Shown here: positions 25,801 through 32,777 of the stretch, one piece after another
How the letters are laid out: each line of letters starts with the position of its first letter
How positions within the stretch are numbered: the stretch's first letter is position 1
NCBI GenBank assembly: GCA_020061965.1
Contig: JAGUXG010000211.1
Span: forward strand, 1-38,159
Direction: 5' to 3'
Length of the DNA: 38,159 nt
From: a bacterium
GTDB taxonomy: Bacteria; UBA9089; UBA9088; JAGUXG01
Program-made: the position numbers and the translations under genes
Notes under the pieces: model-generated
Seen by the model: the letters and a program-made list of their open reading frames with translations, nothing else
Database searches by the model: none
What the model was told of the DNA's origin: nothing

Positions 25801-26601
25801 CTTTTTATAGCAGACCTTACCATTTGTCTTGCCAGAGACAGAATCCTTAGAGATGTTGCCAGAGGAGGCTTTAAGGCTAAATCCAATATCCATTGATCTG
25901 AAAGATATATCTTTTGCATATACTGCTCCGTTTTTTTCTACAACAAACTCTCCAGAAAGAGACCGAAGAGTCTCAATCGCTCCATCTCTTACCTTTATCT
26001 TCGCTCTCCAGTTATTATCCCTGTAATTAACAGATATATCAGCCTGACCAGCCTTTTTCTTTGTAGGATAAGGTATATTTTTTACATCTGCCTTGATTAG
26101 AGACAGTCTCCAATCGCCCCTTTTTCCAGAAAGGAGTATCTTGCCGCTGAATGCTTCTCCTTTGAACTCAAACCTGTCTTTCTGCACAAAGCCTTGAATC
26201 TTTCTTGCCTCGCCAACATCCTCAAGGTTTATAACTCCATCTATGACGACTATTTTATACTGTGGGCTAAAGGCTTCTTGTTTAGATTCTGCATTCTTTT
26301 TGATAGAAATAACGGGCTTAGTCAGGATTACCTTCTTTGGGAACCCAGGCTTTAGCTCCCAACGGACAGTGATATTGTCTGTAGAGAGAAGGATGCCCTC
26401 CTTCTTCATCTTGAAGGAAAGAAGGAGAAGCTCATTAGGAAAGTTGTATTTTATAGAGGAGAAGTAGATATCTTCCTCTCCTTCTATCTCTCTATGAAGG
26501 ACAGACTTTATCTTCTTTTCTGTAAATTTTTTAGAAAAATCTTTCCAGGAGAAGGAGAAGACCAATGCTGGCAAGCAGAGGATTATAGCTATCCTTTGCA
26601 T
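22891..26601 (-). CDS. tamB: TamB-like (DUF490) inner-membrane/periplasmic transport protein
   Basis: 1236 aa. It has a signal-anchor (about 1-16), then a very long, beta-rich AsmA/TamB-type body, and a C-terminal DUF490 domain (about 1000-1236) with LLSAPDESPPMTQEELIKLLQTG-type block (core: PPMTQEELIKLLQ), and ends in Phe (KRRFGF). Bacterial AsmA-like/TamB proteins are thought to bridge the inner and outer membranes for phospholipid transport or to aid autotransporter assembly with an Omp85 partner. In many genomes tamB sits next to a bamA/tamA gene. Here 3.3 kb of toxin-antitoxin and secreted-protein genes separates it from bamA on the same strand. Confidence 0.88.
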   Translation of the reverse strand: MQRIAIILCLPALVFSFSWKDFSKKFTEKKIKSVLHREIEGEEDIYFSSIKYNFPNELLLLSFKMKKEGILLSTDNITVRWELKPGFPKKVILTKPVISIKKNAESKQEAFSPQYKIVVIDGVINLEDVGEARKIQGFVQKDRFEFKGEAFSGKILLSGKRGDWRLSLIKADVKNIPYPTKKKAGQADISVNYRDNNWRAKIKVRDGAIETLRSLSGEFVVEKNGAVYAKDISFRSMDIGFSLKASSGNISKDSVSGKTNGKVCYKKKTIPFASDFLYKAGKLRIQNARIQTASICGEIFPKIDIKAIFDKLDLGIVHSGLKGEIGQGTVTVSGSPENPILSGEIELPNRGEKIAFTKQGERYKLFVSGRTSFEAIVERKKEVISIEAKNLFYENTSIAESLKGEIAPKKDRIGFALLLETGTNLKGEIDNKRNIKSFIQVKDRMIRGKRLNAEIELSCLEKTGFLSGSGSVGNIPFEKLKTEFSIEKGINFKKIEVIVDKKTALHGSGNIDTNGVNIEILAILFDLSHISDRLKGILADFQGRVVGEIDNPTIFGQLSCQNPKFRLDFALIGDKLTMRKARLHNIFLDADYSIAEKSINGQMRFENEELGRIINFFSLPETIRGRLSGTTTIKGLLANPSFSGSLTLSEASLFEAIETGAGELEFSLTDKRFSTQWFQFRKDLGTISLSKFIIDGNSGEIRLEADLDNFEIFGLWLSSDLSFSGSATKESLNGETHLSDTSISGYKIPDISNLISYIPKKGWEFAHFHRKAGILGKIGIEEKDWLVDLRLLLPEEALILSGSINPEENVGSLSLCLLPFHLQNLPYLSGSGHIQGELKIEGDLDDPEINGGLSLRADSLKVPVISEILSNVVASLSIEDGKARLSNLSASAGKTKIFAYSKELSLERQELLIRTEGDAMAIKIPGLVSGEVKAEVSVKREGDLPIGAGEISFYNTEFTWPPETKAEKEMPLYLQNILQGIRLSAKQNVRYYNPWAKIELAEGSWIMMKKRDGRIEVAGSSWAKKGDVDYLSQSFAIKEATLEFREGLPYLFGEAEAKRDGTRLLLSHKGVMNLPIELLLSAPDESPPMTQEELIKLLQTGEKGSAGIRGLVTTFFGRLMGKKITKEASSVLRGTLGMDVELSSSFVEKALSKDSKGYEYAFSGTEIICGKYLTDRLYLLYDCLIEAGEEERYRYRHKIGAEWLMGRRTYLKCLYTPETEKIMKEIEVSVKRRFGF

Positions 26602-26638
26602 CTTAAAATAATAAGAATCTTATTTTGTTTGCAAGTCT

Positions 26639-27577
26639 TCATTGTTTCAAAAGCATAGAAAGGAGTGACATACGAAGATATAAGCCATTGTCTGCCTGAC
26701 GAAAATATGCTGACCTTGAGTCGCTATCTATCTCAGGAGGAAGCTCCTGCACCCTTGGTAGAGGATGCAATATCCTTGAACCCTCTTTCATTGCTTGAGT
26801 TATCTGCTTGTCAACAACATAAGAATCCTTCACCCTTTCATATTCTACAATGGACCTAAACCTCTCCTTCTGAACCCTTGTCACATAAAGGATATCAACT
26901 ATATGGGCGACCTCAAAAAGCGTCTCTTGTTCAAAGAAAGGACAGCCTTTCTCCTTCAGATAATCGGCAATATCCCTCGGCATTCTTATCTCCTCTGGCG
27001 AGACAAAGTAAAGCTCAATATTATTCTGCTGTGCCAGGAGATAGACAAGGGAATGGACAGTTCGGCTATAAAGCAGGTCTCCAACAAAACAGACCTTCAA
27101 ATTGTCTATTCTTCCAAGCTCCTTCTTTATCGTGTAAAGGTCTAAGAGTGCCTGGGTTGGATGCTGACCTGGGCCATCGCCTGCATTGATGATGGGAACT
27201 TTGGAGACCTCGGATGCCCTCTTTGCTGAACCCTCTTCATAGTGCCTGAGAACTATAGCATCAGCAAAGGAGCTAACAACCTTTATCGTATCAGTCAGGG
27301 ATTCACCCTTGACAGCCGAAGAGAAATGGGGTGCATCTTCTGTGGAGATGACATCGCCCCCAAGCCTCTTCATGGCAGACTCAAAGGAAAGCCTTGTCCT
27401 TGTTGATGGCTCATAGAATAGACTGGCTAATATTTTTCTTCTTGGCACTGATGGAAGGAGAAGGGAAAGGTCTTTGCTCTCATCTAACTTTTCCATCCTG
27501 GCAGAAAGAGAAAATATATCCTCCAATAAACCCCTATCCTTAAACTGCTGAACCTCGATAATATGAAAAAGATTCAT
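26639..27577 (-). CDS. pyrB: Aspartate carbamoyltransferase catalytic subunit
   Basis: 312 aa, normal length. Carbamoyl-phosphate motif FYEPSTRTRLSFESAM, then GDGPGQHPTQALLDLYTI and LHPLPRVQELPPEID are all intact. It forms N-carbamoyl-aspartate in pyrimidine synthesis. No pyrI or pyrC is adjacent, so a pyrI-independent enzyme is likely. The ATG at 27577 is only 8 nt from a TATAAT box, so the mRNA may start at or within 2 nt of the start codon, and no ribosome-binding site exists. It is followed after 37 nt by the tamB-like gene, whose only promoter may be this one. Confidence 0.96.
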   Translation of the reverse strand: MNLFHIIEVQQFKDRGLLEDIFSLSARMEKLDESKDLSLLLPSVPRRKILASLFYEPSTRTRLSFESAMKRLGGDVISTEDAPHFSSAVKGESLTDTIKVVSSFADAIVLRHYEEGSAKRASEVSKVPIINAGDGPGQHPTQALLDLYTIKKELGRIDNLKVCFVGDLLYSRTVHSLVYLLAQQNNIELYFVSPEEIRMPRDIADYLKEKGCPFFEQETLFEVAHIVDILYVTRVQKERFRSIVEYERVKDSYVVDKQITQAMKEGSRILHPLPRVQELPPEIDSDSRSAYFRQADNGLYLRMSLLSMLLKQ

Positions 27578-27585
27578 TGGGTATA

Positions 27586-27614
27586 ATTATAACCGAACTT
27601 TAACAATTTTACAA
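27586..27614 (-). promoter_or_regulatory. pyrB promoter giving a near-leaderless mRNA
   Basis: Minus-strand TTGTAA (27614-27609), 17-bp spacer, TATAAT (27591-27586). The start codon follows after 8 nt. The promoter starts 6 bp from the end of element B, so the element insertion may have placed or spared it. Confidence 0.6.
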
Positions 27615-27620
27615 TTTATT

Positions 27621-27768
27621 TATACCCAAGTAAATCAGGTTTACAAAGAGAACCTGAGGTTGTAAGTTTAGGATGTTGTAAGTTGTAGGTTTGAGCCTTA
27701 TCTCTTCTACTTCTTCAACCTTCAACCTACAACAAAGATTTTCGCTAGACCTGTTTTCATTGGGCATA
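27621..27768. mobile_element. Heptamer-hairpin element B (148 bp)
   Basis: Left end TATACCCAAGTAAATCAGGT is identical to copy A for over 30 bp, differing first at 27651 (A for G). The right end (27735-27768) reads TTTTCGCTAGACCTG...CATTGGGCATA. The core again has heptamer arms: GTTGTAAGTTTAGGATGTTG (27659 onward) against CTACAACAAAG (to 27736). Between the arms it differs from copy A, showing that the ends and outer stem are conserved more than the middle. It overlaps the last codons and stop of the PHP gene. Confidence 0.65.
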
Positions 27769-28407
27769 CATCACCCTTTCAGCTAAAGCCCTTGAGTTTT
27801 TGTAAAGTGGCTCAAAGTCACAACAACAACCTTTAGCAACCATTTTTGCCTGAGGTATGTCTATAAAGCTATTAGATGAATGTGAGTCTGTATTCAGGAT
27901 TAGGTTGGCCCCAATCTCTTGAGCAATCTTAGCTATATGTCCATTGGTGATGCCATGAATAACTCTGGCTGAAATCTCAAGGAGAATTCCTCTCTCTTTA
28001 GCCAAGGCTACCTCCTCCTTGCTGATAAGTCCAGGATGAGCCAGAATATTTATATTGCTTTGCAAGCCAGCCTTGTTTGTTCCAACAGGAACAGTCTCAG
28101 CAATCGTCTCGCCATGAACGATTATAATCTTTGCACCCAATCTTCTTGCTCTTTCTGCTATTTCAGGGATCATTGCCGGTGGAATATGAGTAAGCTCTGC
28201 CCCTGGAATCACCTTAAGTTTTCTTAAGTTTTTGTTCAAATCCTCTGCTACCTGAGCCAATCTTGGCACAACAAGTTCTATATTTGAGCTATCTATATGG
28301 TCGGTTATACCCAGAATCTCAATCCCCTTTGCCTCTGCCCGATAAGCCAACTCACTTGGCAATAGCTCTCCATCGCTCCATAGAGAATGACTATGCAAAT
28401 CAATCAT
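27757..28407 (-). CDS. PHP-domain histidinol-phosphatase-like phosphoesterase
   Basis: 216 aa PHP family. Metal-binding motifs: DLHSHSLWSDGEL (HxH), GITDHID, the PGAELTHIPP block, ILAHPG and NTDSHS. A GGAGGTG ribosome-binding site precedes the ATG. Members of this short family are annotated as histidinol phosphatase-like or general phosphoesterases; the window has only hisA from the histidine pathway, so the substrate is open. The last residues (VMYAQ) and TGA stop are read from repeat element B (TATGCCCAATGA). Confidence 0.8.
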   Translation of the reverse strand: MIDLHSHSLWSDGELLPSELAYRAEAKGIEILGITDHIDSSNIELVVPRLAQVAEDLNKNLRKLKVIPGAELTHIPPAMIPEIAERARRLGAKIIIVHGETIAETVPVGTNKAGLQSNINILAHPGLISKEEVALAKERGILLEISARVIHGITNGHIAKIAQEIGANLILNTDSHSSNSFIDIPQAKMVAKGCCCDFEPLYKNSRALAERVMYAQ

Positions 28408-28451
28408 CTTTTACACCTCCAAATAATATTAAAATTGTTTGCGGGTATTAC

Positions 28452-29168
28452 TTAAGAGTTGATGAGGTCTAACATCGTTCTCACAGCCTCATCCATTCCA
28501 ACAAGGACTGCCCTTGATATGATAGAATGCCCGATATTCAAATCTGTTATTCCAGGAATCTTTGCCACCCTTCTCACATTCTGATAATTCAAGCCATGTC
28601 CTGCATGGACAATAAGACCGAGCTTATTACCCAAATTTACAGTTATCCGTATCCTTTCAAGCTCTACCTCTTTTCCTTCTTCTGTCCTTGCCTCAGCATA
28701 TCTTCCTGTATGAACCTCAATCATATCAGCCTTGCATTTTACAGCCTTCTTCACCTGATCAACATCAGGGTCAATAAAGATGCTCGCCTTTATTCCAGAC
28801 TCTTTCAAGAGGGAGACTATTGTCTTCAAGTAGTCCTCGCCAGCTATCACATCAAGGCCTCCTTCTGTCGTCAACTCCTCCCTTCTTTCTGGGACAAGGG
28901 TGACGTGGTCTGGAAGAAGGTTTTTGGCAAATTTAACCATCTCATCTGTTGGTGCCATTTCAAGGTTCAGTGTTCCAACCACAACCTTTCTCAAGATCTC
29001 TACATCCCTTTCCCTGATATGCCTTCTGTCCTCCCTCAGATGGACAACTATGCCGTCTGCCCCAGCTAATTCTGCCAGCATAGCTGCACTAACCGGGTCT
29101 GGTTCAAAGGTCTTTCTTGCCTCTCTTATTGTGGCTATATGGTCAACATTGACACATAATTTGGGCAT
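28452..29168 (-). CDS. pdxJ: Pyridoxine 5'-phosphate synthase
   Basis: 238 aa. N-terminal VNVDHIATIREAR, then GADGIVVHLREDRRHIRERD (family signature), VTLVPERREELTTEGGLD and the GHGLNYQN block. It condenses 1-deoxyxylulose 5-phosphate with 3-amino-2-oxopropyl phosphate in DXP-dependent vitamin B6 synthesis. The AAGGAGG site lies within the ybeY 3' end, with which it overlaps by 26 nt. No pdxA is in view. Confidence 0.95.
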   Translation of the reverse strand: MPKLCVNVDHIATIREARKTFEPDPVSAAMLAELAGADGIVVHLREDRRHIRERDVEILRKVVVGTLNLEMAPTDEMVKFAKNLLPDHVTLVPERREELTTEGGLDVIAGEDYLKTIVSLLKESGIKASIFIDPDVDQVKKAVKCKADMIEVHTGRYAEARTEEGKEVELERIRITVNLGNKLGLIVHAGHGLNYQNVRRVAKIPGITDLNIGHSIISRAVLVGMDEAVRTMLDLINS

Positions 29169-29529
29169 ACTCTACCTCCTTTTTTCGCATTATTTCTGAA
29201 TGTTTATAACCTAAAATATGAAGGATTCCGTGGCTGATAAGTATTCCCATCTCTTCCAAAAGACTCTTTCCATTCTCCTTGGCATACCTTTCTGCCATAT
29301 CTACAGAGACTATAACCTCCCCAATATCTCCTAAAGGAAAGGCTAAAACATCTGTTGGTTCATCCTTCTTCAAAAACCTCTTGTTCAGCTCGCAAAGAAG
29401 CTCATCGTCTCCAAGAACAATGCTTATCTCACCAGCTTTACCTTCCTTCCGCAAAATATCTTCTACCAGAGCCTTTACCTTTCTAACAGGAAGCCTCTTT
29501 TTCTGTCTATTTGTTACTGAAATCTTCAT
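29143..29529 (-). CDS. ybeY: Endoribonuclease / rRNA maturation factor YbeY
   Basis: 128 aa from the ATG at 29529; a longer start at 29574 adds a tail that falls in the degraded region upstream. The zinc site is HGILHILGYKH (three His). The upstream conserved segment VLAFPLGDIGEVIVSV fits the family. It acts in 16S rRNA 3' maturation. A strong ribosome-binding site is not visible, so the precise start is uncertain. ybeY followed by pdxJ forms a small operon. Confidence 0.9.
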   Translation of the reverse strand: MKISVTNRQKKRLPVRKVKALVEDILRKEGKAGEISIVLGDDELLCELNKRFLKKDEPTDVLAFPLGDIGEVIVSVDMAERYAKENGKSLLEEMGILISHGILHILGYKHSEIMRKKEVEYAQIMCQC

Positions 29530-29999
29530 ATTGTTGGGTAATATTTTCTTCGGTTTTAATCTTATTTGATTCATTTATGAGTTCGTTCATTTTATCTTCA
29601 ATCGCAAGATTATACCCAAAACAGTCAAGACAACCCTTTTCATCATCAATGGAGATTTTCAGATCCAATTTTGGCCCACCATAGATAAAATAATTGATGT
29701 CAATAAAAGTTCCAACTTTTCCAGTTTGCTTGTATACCAAAAATAAATCAGCCTTTCAAAAACTCTAAGGTCCAATAATCTGAAAATTTTCAGTCAATAA
29801 CGAATAGCTCATCTCTATACTGAAGAATATCTTCAAAGAAGTTTATATAAGTTTGCTTGAATCTGTCAAATGTGTTATTATAATATTTATCATAGAAACC
29901 TTTTTGTGTTTGTTCAATCAGAGTCAATAGAGAGATGGTTAAATCAGCTATAATCGTCTTTAAGTAAGCTATCCAGACCTTCATTTTGGCAGGTTGCAA
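29507..29999 (-). pseudogene. Degraded hypothetical protein gene
   Basis: Two minus-strand ORFs (29999-29790 and 29740-29507) appear to be one AT-rich protein of about 160 aa. The first stops at a TGA directly after ELFVID, but the same frame then continues KFSDYWTLEFLK. A single frame change there leads into ADLFLVYKQTGKVGTF, which runs on through FIDINYFIYGGPKLDL to the stop at 29507. No known family was recognised. One stop plus one shift in otherwise coherent coding text is best explained as pseudogene decay. Confidence 0.5.
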
Positions 30000-30011
30000 A
30001 TTGAGAATATT

Positions 30012-30112
30012 TCATTGTTCATTGGTTAAAGACTGCTTCACATAATATATATCGGCTTAAAGAGAAAAAAGCTTTAATCTTTTTTTTAAAATCTGTTGTT
30101 GTGGGCATACAC
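30012..30112. other. Gap with possible heptamer and element remnants
   Basis: ATTGTTCATTGGTT (30014-30027) is two units of another 7-nt type, and CTGTTGTTGTGGGCATACA (30093-30111) resembles the right end of element B. No complete second end was found. No gene is visible between 30000 and 30147. Confidence 0.25.
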
Positions 30113-30147
30113 ATTCCTTCTTAGATCATCCATAGAGAAGGTTTAAG

Positions 30148-30459
30148 ATAAATCCATCAAAGAAACCCTGACCTACACGATTACTTATGCAAACGAAAGA
30201 CCTGGAACAGTGACGGAATATTATTGAGGTGTTGCCGGAGAATGTGAAATTGTCCATAGTCCATAGTCCACAGTCCATAGTCTATGGACCATCGACTATC
30301 GACTATCGACTAAAAAGTCCACAATCCATAGTCAGATATTGGTATAATAACAAATGGCAGGAAGCTTTTAGTGAAGATGCCACAAAGATAAGATGGATAA
30401 TTCCAGAGATAAGCCCAGCAGGGTCTGGCACAGTCAGTTTTACAGTAAAAGTGGAATAA
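30148..30459 (+). pseudogene. DUF11-domain tail, copy 1 (detached fragment)
   Basis: The sequence encodes DKSIKETLTYTITYANE, then the frame breaks by a 5-nt deletion (ACGG directly before AATATTATTGAG; copy 2 has ATGTA between). It continues as EVLPENVKLSIVHS, a heptamer array, then WYNNKWQEAFSEDATKIRW to the stop at 30459. Copies 2 and 3 have the same domain at the ends of larger proteins. With no upstream body or signal peptide, this is a gene remnant. The MNT-HEPN gene starts 37 nt later. Confidence 0.7.
30252..30332 (+). repeat. Heptamer array in DUF11 copy 1 (81 nt, in frame)
   Basis: Units GTCCATA, GTCCATA, GTCCACA, GTCCATA, GTCTATG, GACCATC, GACTATC, GACTATC, GACTAAA, then AAGTCCACAATCCATAGT. 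The first half and the second half are partly inverted, so it can fold. 81 nt is 27 codons, so the local frame is kept. Confidence 0.85.
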
Positions 30460-30495
30460 ATTTCGGTAATATTTTATAATAGCTTTATAAACAAG

Positions 30496-31374
30496 ATGTT
30501 AAAAAGGGTTTTTTCTGACATAAAAAAAGGTTTGGTTAACTATTATGGAGAAAGGCTTATATCCATTGTTGCCTTTGGGTCAAGGGTTGAAGGAAAAAAT
30601 GGTTCAGAGTCAGATCTTGACCTGCTGATAGTGGCTAAAGATATAGAAAAGAATAGGATTAAAAGGATACCAGAGATGGTGAAATTAAAAAGGAGATTAT
30701 CAATAGGGATGCCCTTAGACATCCTTTTGGTCTCAAAAGAGGAGTGCAGAGCCAATTTTAAGAACCACAATCCCCTCTATCTTGATATTGCTATGGAAGG
30801 AAGGATACTCTTTGATAGAGGGTTTATAGGGAAGGAGATAGCATCTGTTCAAGGGTATATTGAAGAAAAGAGGCTAAAGAGGGATGAGAAGACATGGTTT
30901 TTCCCAGTTGCATATCGCTTAGCCACCCCTCTTTCTCCTGTTAATAATCAAGAATGGGCAAATGTATGGTTGGCTGATGCAGAAAGAGAGACAAAGATAG
31001 CTCATCTCCTTGAAATGGAAGGCTTTTATGATAAATCTACTTACCATTGTCAGCAGGCGACAGAGAAGGCAATAAAGGCTGTCCTTATCTGCTTTGGTGA
31101 GTTCAAAAAAAGCCATTTTGTAGCTGATGCTTTGAGAGATAGGGCAAATGGGATTGAAGATAGTGAGTGGAGAGAAAGATTGCTCTCCCTTTCCGAGTTT
31201 GGAGAAGAGATAGAACCACAGGTTTCTCTGAGCAGGTATCCAGGGTTTAATGGCGAGGGTCTATGGATACCAGCAGAAGAGTATAAAAATGAAGACGTAA
31301 AAGGTTTGATAGAAAAGGCTGAATTTGCAGTAAAGATAGGCCTTGGATTTATAGATTGGTGGTTTAAGAGATAA
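30496..31374 (+). CDS. MNT nucleotidyltransferase-HEPN fusion protein
   Basis: 292 aa. The N-terminal minimal nucleotidyltransferase (about 1-105) has GS-x10-D-x-D (G28 S29, D40, D42) and a third Asp at D75. The C-terminal HEPN domain (about 150-290) is helical with the ADAERETKIAHLLEMEG and STYHCQQATEKAIKAVLI pattern. As separate genes these domains form MNT/HEPN toxin-antitoxin systems in which the MNT AMPylates or otherwise inhibits the HEPN RNase; here they are fused. A TATAAT (30475-30480) 15 nt upstream could be its promoter. The R-x4-6-H HEPN motif is not clearly seen, so RNase activity is uncertain. Confidence 0.85.
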   Translation: MLKRVFSDIKKGLVNYYGERLISIVAFGSRVEGKNGSESDLDLLIVAKDIEKNRIKRIPEMVKLKRRLSIGMPLDILLVSKEECRANFKNHNPLYLDIAMEGRILFDRGFIGKEIASVQGYIEEKRLKRDEKTWFFPVAYRLATPLSPVNNQEWANVWLADAERETKIAHLLEMEGFYDKSTYHCQQATEKAIKAVLICFGEFKKSHFVADALRDRANGIEDSEWRERLLSLSEFGEEIEPQVSLSRYPGFNGEGLWIPAEEYKNEDVKGLIEKAEFAVKIGLGFIDWWFKR

Positions 31375-31422
31375 AATGAACAAGCTTTAAGTTTTTAGTT
31401 TTTTAGATTGGAGGTGATAAAG

Positions 31423-31638
31423 ATGTTTAAGAAAGGAATAATGGTTTTAGGGATGCTGGTGATTCTTGTAATGCCGGCCAAAGGTGAATGGATTGGATTT
31501 ACTGAGAAAGCAACTAAAAGCCCTCCTGAGATTAAGGTAGTCAAGGATGACGATTCAGGGATTACCTTAGAGGCAAATATCTTTGGGATGGAAGTTAAAG
31601 AGGTTCAAGGTTCAAGGTTCAAGGTTTTCAGATGCTGA
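31423..31638 (+). CDS. N-terminal fragment of secreted gingipain-propeptide-like protein
   Basis: 71 aa from the ATG at 31423 (GGAGGTGAT just upstream). A clear signal peptide (FKKGIMVLGMLVILVMPAKG) and the start of a C25-propeptide-like region (ITLEANIFGMEVKEV) are followed by a GGTTCAA heptamer run that shifts the frame to a TGA stop. The next frame continues with the rest of the propeptide. One more heptamer, or two fewer, would rejoin the two ORFs. Confidence 0.65.
   Translation: MFKKGIMVLGMLVILVMPAKGEWIGFTEKATKSPPEIKVVKDDDSGITLEANIFGMEVKEVQGSRFKVFRC
31602..31626 (+). repeat. GGTTCAA heptamer array (3 units)
   Basis: GGTTCAA at 31602, 31609 and 31616, followed by GGTT. It is located exactly at the frame break of the secreted protein gene. 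The unit is like that in the hairpin of element E. Confidence 0.85.
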
Positions 31639-32777
31639 GTATTCCGGGCCATGAATACAGCTTTACTCAGGAAGTTGGCAAACCCAAATTACCCGTTATT
31701 CAAGTCATGCTCGCCATCCCGGATAATGTAGATATTAACCTTTCTTCTCTTTCAACCTACAACCTACAACTTACAACTTACAACCTTTATCCCGTCCCAA
31801 AACAAGTAATAAAAACCACCCCCGATGGTTACTCATACATTGCTGAGGAGTTTTGTGAGGATATTATTTGGAGGAATGATTATGGTAAATTGGCAAATAT
31901 TGACCTTGATGGAAATATTGAGATTATAACGATAAAAGAAGATACAATAACTGCCTGGCAACACGATGGCACTCTTAAAGTAAATTTATTTACAAGACCC
32001 GGTGATTCAATAATTTCACCTATGGTTATAGCAGATATTGATTTAGATGGCGATATAGAAATAATATGTGGTGGTAAAGAACCAGAATATGGCAGTATTT
32101 GGGGCAAAGTCTACATCTGGGACTATGAAGGTAAATGTCAAAAAGGGGCATTAGAGTGGCCAATGGTAAATCATGATGCTCGGAGAACGAATTGCTATAA
32201 TACGGATGTTACAAAACCTGCTCAGATAATCAATCTTGAGGCTAAAAATCCTACCCCATACTCTATGGATTTAACCTGGACCGCTACTGGAGATGATTAT
32301 AACCTTGGTACTGCTGCCGCTTACTACATCCGTTATGCCACCTTTACCATTACTCCACAAAATTGGCACTTAGTTAACAAAGCTACCTGTACCATTACTC
32401 CAAAACTTGCCGGTTCACAAGAATCCTTCACGGTAACAGGATTAGACCCAAATACTACCTATTACTTCTGCATAAGGGCAAGGGATGATGAGTGCAACAC
32501 CTCACTTCTTTCTAACAATGCTACTGTTACTACCTTGGGCACTGGCGACCCATGCATCACTCTTGAAAAAACAGTAGACAAAAGATACATCCTTCCCAAC
32601 CAAACCATAACCTATACCATCACTTATAAAAACACTGGTTCTGTCACAGCAACGGATGTAAATATTATTGAGGTGTTGCCGGAGAATGTGAAATTGTCCA
32701 TAGTCCATAGTCTATGGACCATCGACTATCGACCATCGACTAAAAAGTCCACAGTCCATAGTCAGATATTGGTATAA
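31632..32777 (+). CDS. Secreted propeptide / FG-GAP / FN3 / DUF11 protein, main fragment
   Basis: 381 aa in a frame displaced from the signal peptide ORF. Segments: rest of propeptide (LSIPGHEYSFTQEVGKPKLPVI, shown by GKPKLPV), a heptamer-coded insert STYNLQLTTYNLYP, two FG-GAP/VCBS-like units (NIDLDGNIEI and DIDLDGDIEI), a FN3 domain (about 205-300, PAQIINLEAKNPTPYSMDLTW region) and the start of a DUF11 domain (VDKRYILPNQTITYTITY). A second heptamer-driven shift at 32696-32762 causes an early stop (QILV). The peptidase domain expected after a C25 propeptide is missing, so this is a decayed or chimeric gene. Confidence 0.65.
   Translation: MLSIPGHEYSFTQEVGKPKLPVIQVMLAIPDNVDINLSSLSTYNLQLTTYNLYPVPKQVIKTTPDGYSYIAEEFCEDIIWRNDYGKLANIDLDGNIEIITIKEDTITAWQHDGTLKVNLFTRPGDSIISPMVIADIDLDGDIEIICGGKEPEYGSIWGKVYIWDYEGKCQKGALEWPMVNHDARRTNCYNTDVTKPAQIINLEAKNPTPYSMDLTWTATGDDYNLGTAAAYYIRYATFTITPQNWHLVNKATCTITPKLAGSQESFTVTGLDPNTTYYFCIRARDDECNTSLLSNNATVTTLGTGDPCITLEKTVDKRYILPNQTITYTITYKNTGSVTATDVNIIEVLPENVKLSIVHSLWTIDYRPSTKKSTVHSQILV
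31753..31787 (+). repeat. CAACCTA/CAACTTA heptamer array (5 units)
   Basis: CAACCTA, CAACCTA, CAACTTA, CAACTTA, CAACCTT in tandem. The same units make the hairpin arms of elements A and B. It is read through in the host ORF as TYNLQLTTYNL. Confidence 0.85.
32696..32762 (+). repeat. Heptamer array in DUF11 copy 2 (67 nt, out of frame)
   Basis: GTCCATA, GTCCATA, GTCTATG, GACCATC, GACTATC, GACCATC, GACTAAA, then AAGTCCACAGTCCATAGT. It is exactly two heptamers (14 nt) shorter than the copy at 30252, which shifts the frame and orphans the final 42 codons. Confidence 0.85.

Noticed and set aside
28527..29069. 180-aa plus-strand ORF opposite pdxJ
   Set aside because: Entirely antisense to pdxJ, which has clear motifs and its own ribosome-binding site.
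29770..29800. TGA read as an amino acid (recoded genetic code) in the 29.5-30.0 kb ORF
   Set aside because: TGA ends several intact genes here (infA, rpmJ, NuoE-like, bioD), and the same locus also has a frame change, so pseudogene decay is simpler.
30252..30332. GTCCATA/GACTATC arrays as CRISPR or origin iterons
   Set aside because: Units are 7 nt, directly abutting and inside a domain coding sequence; no dnaA, rep or parA gene is nearby.
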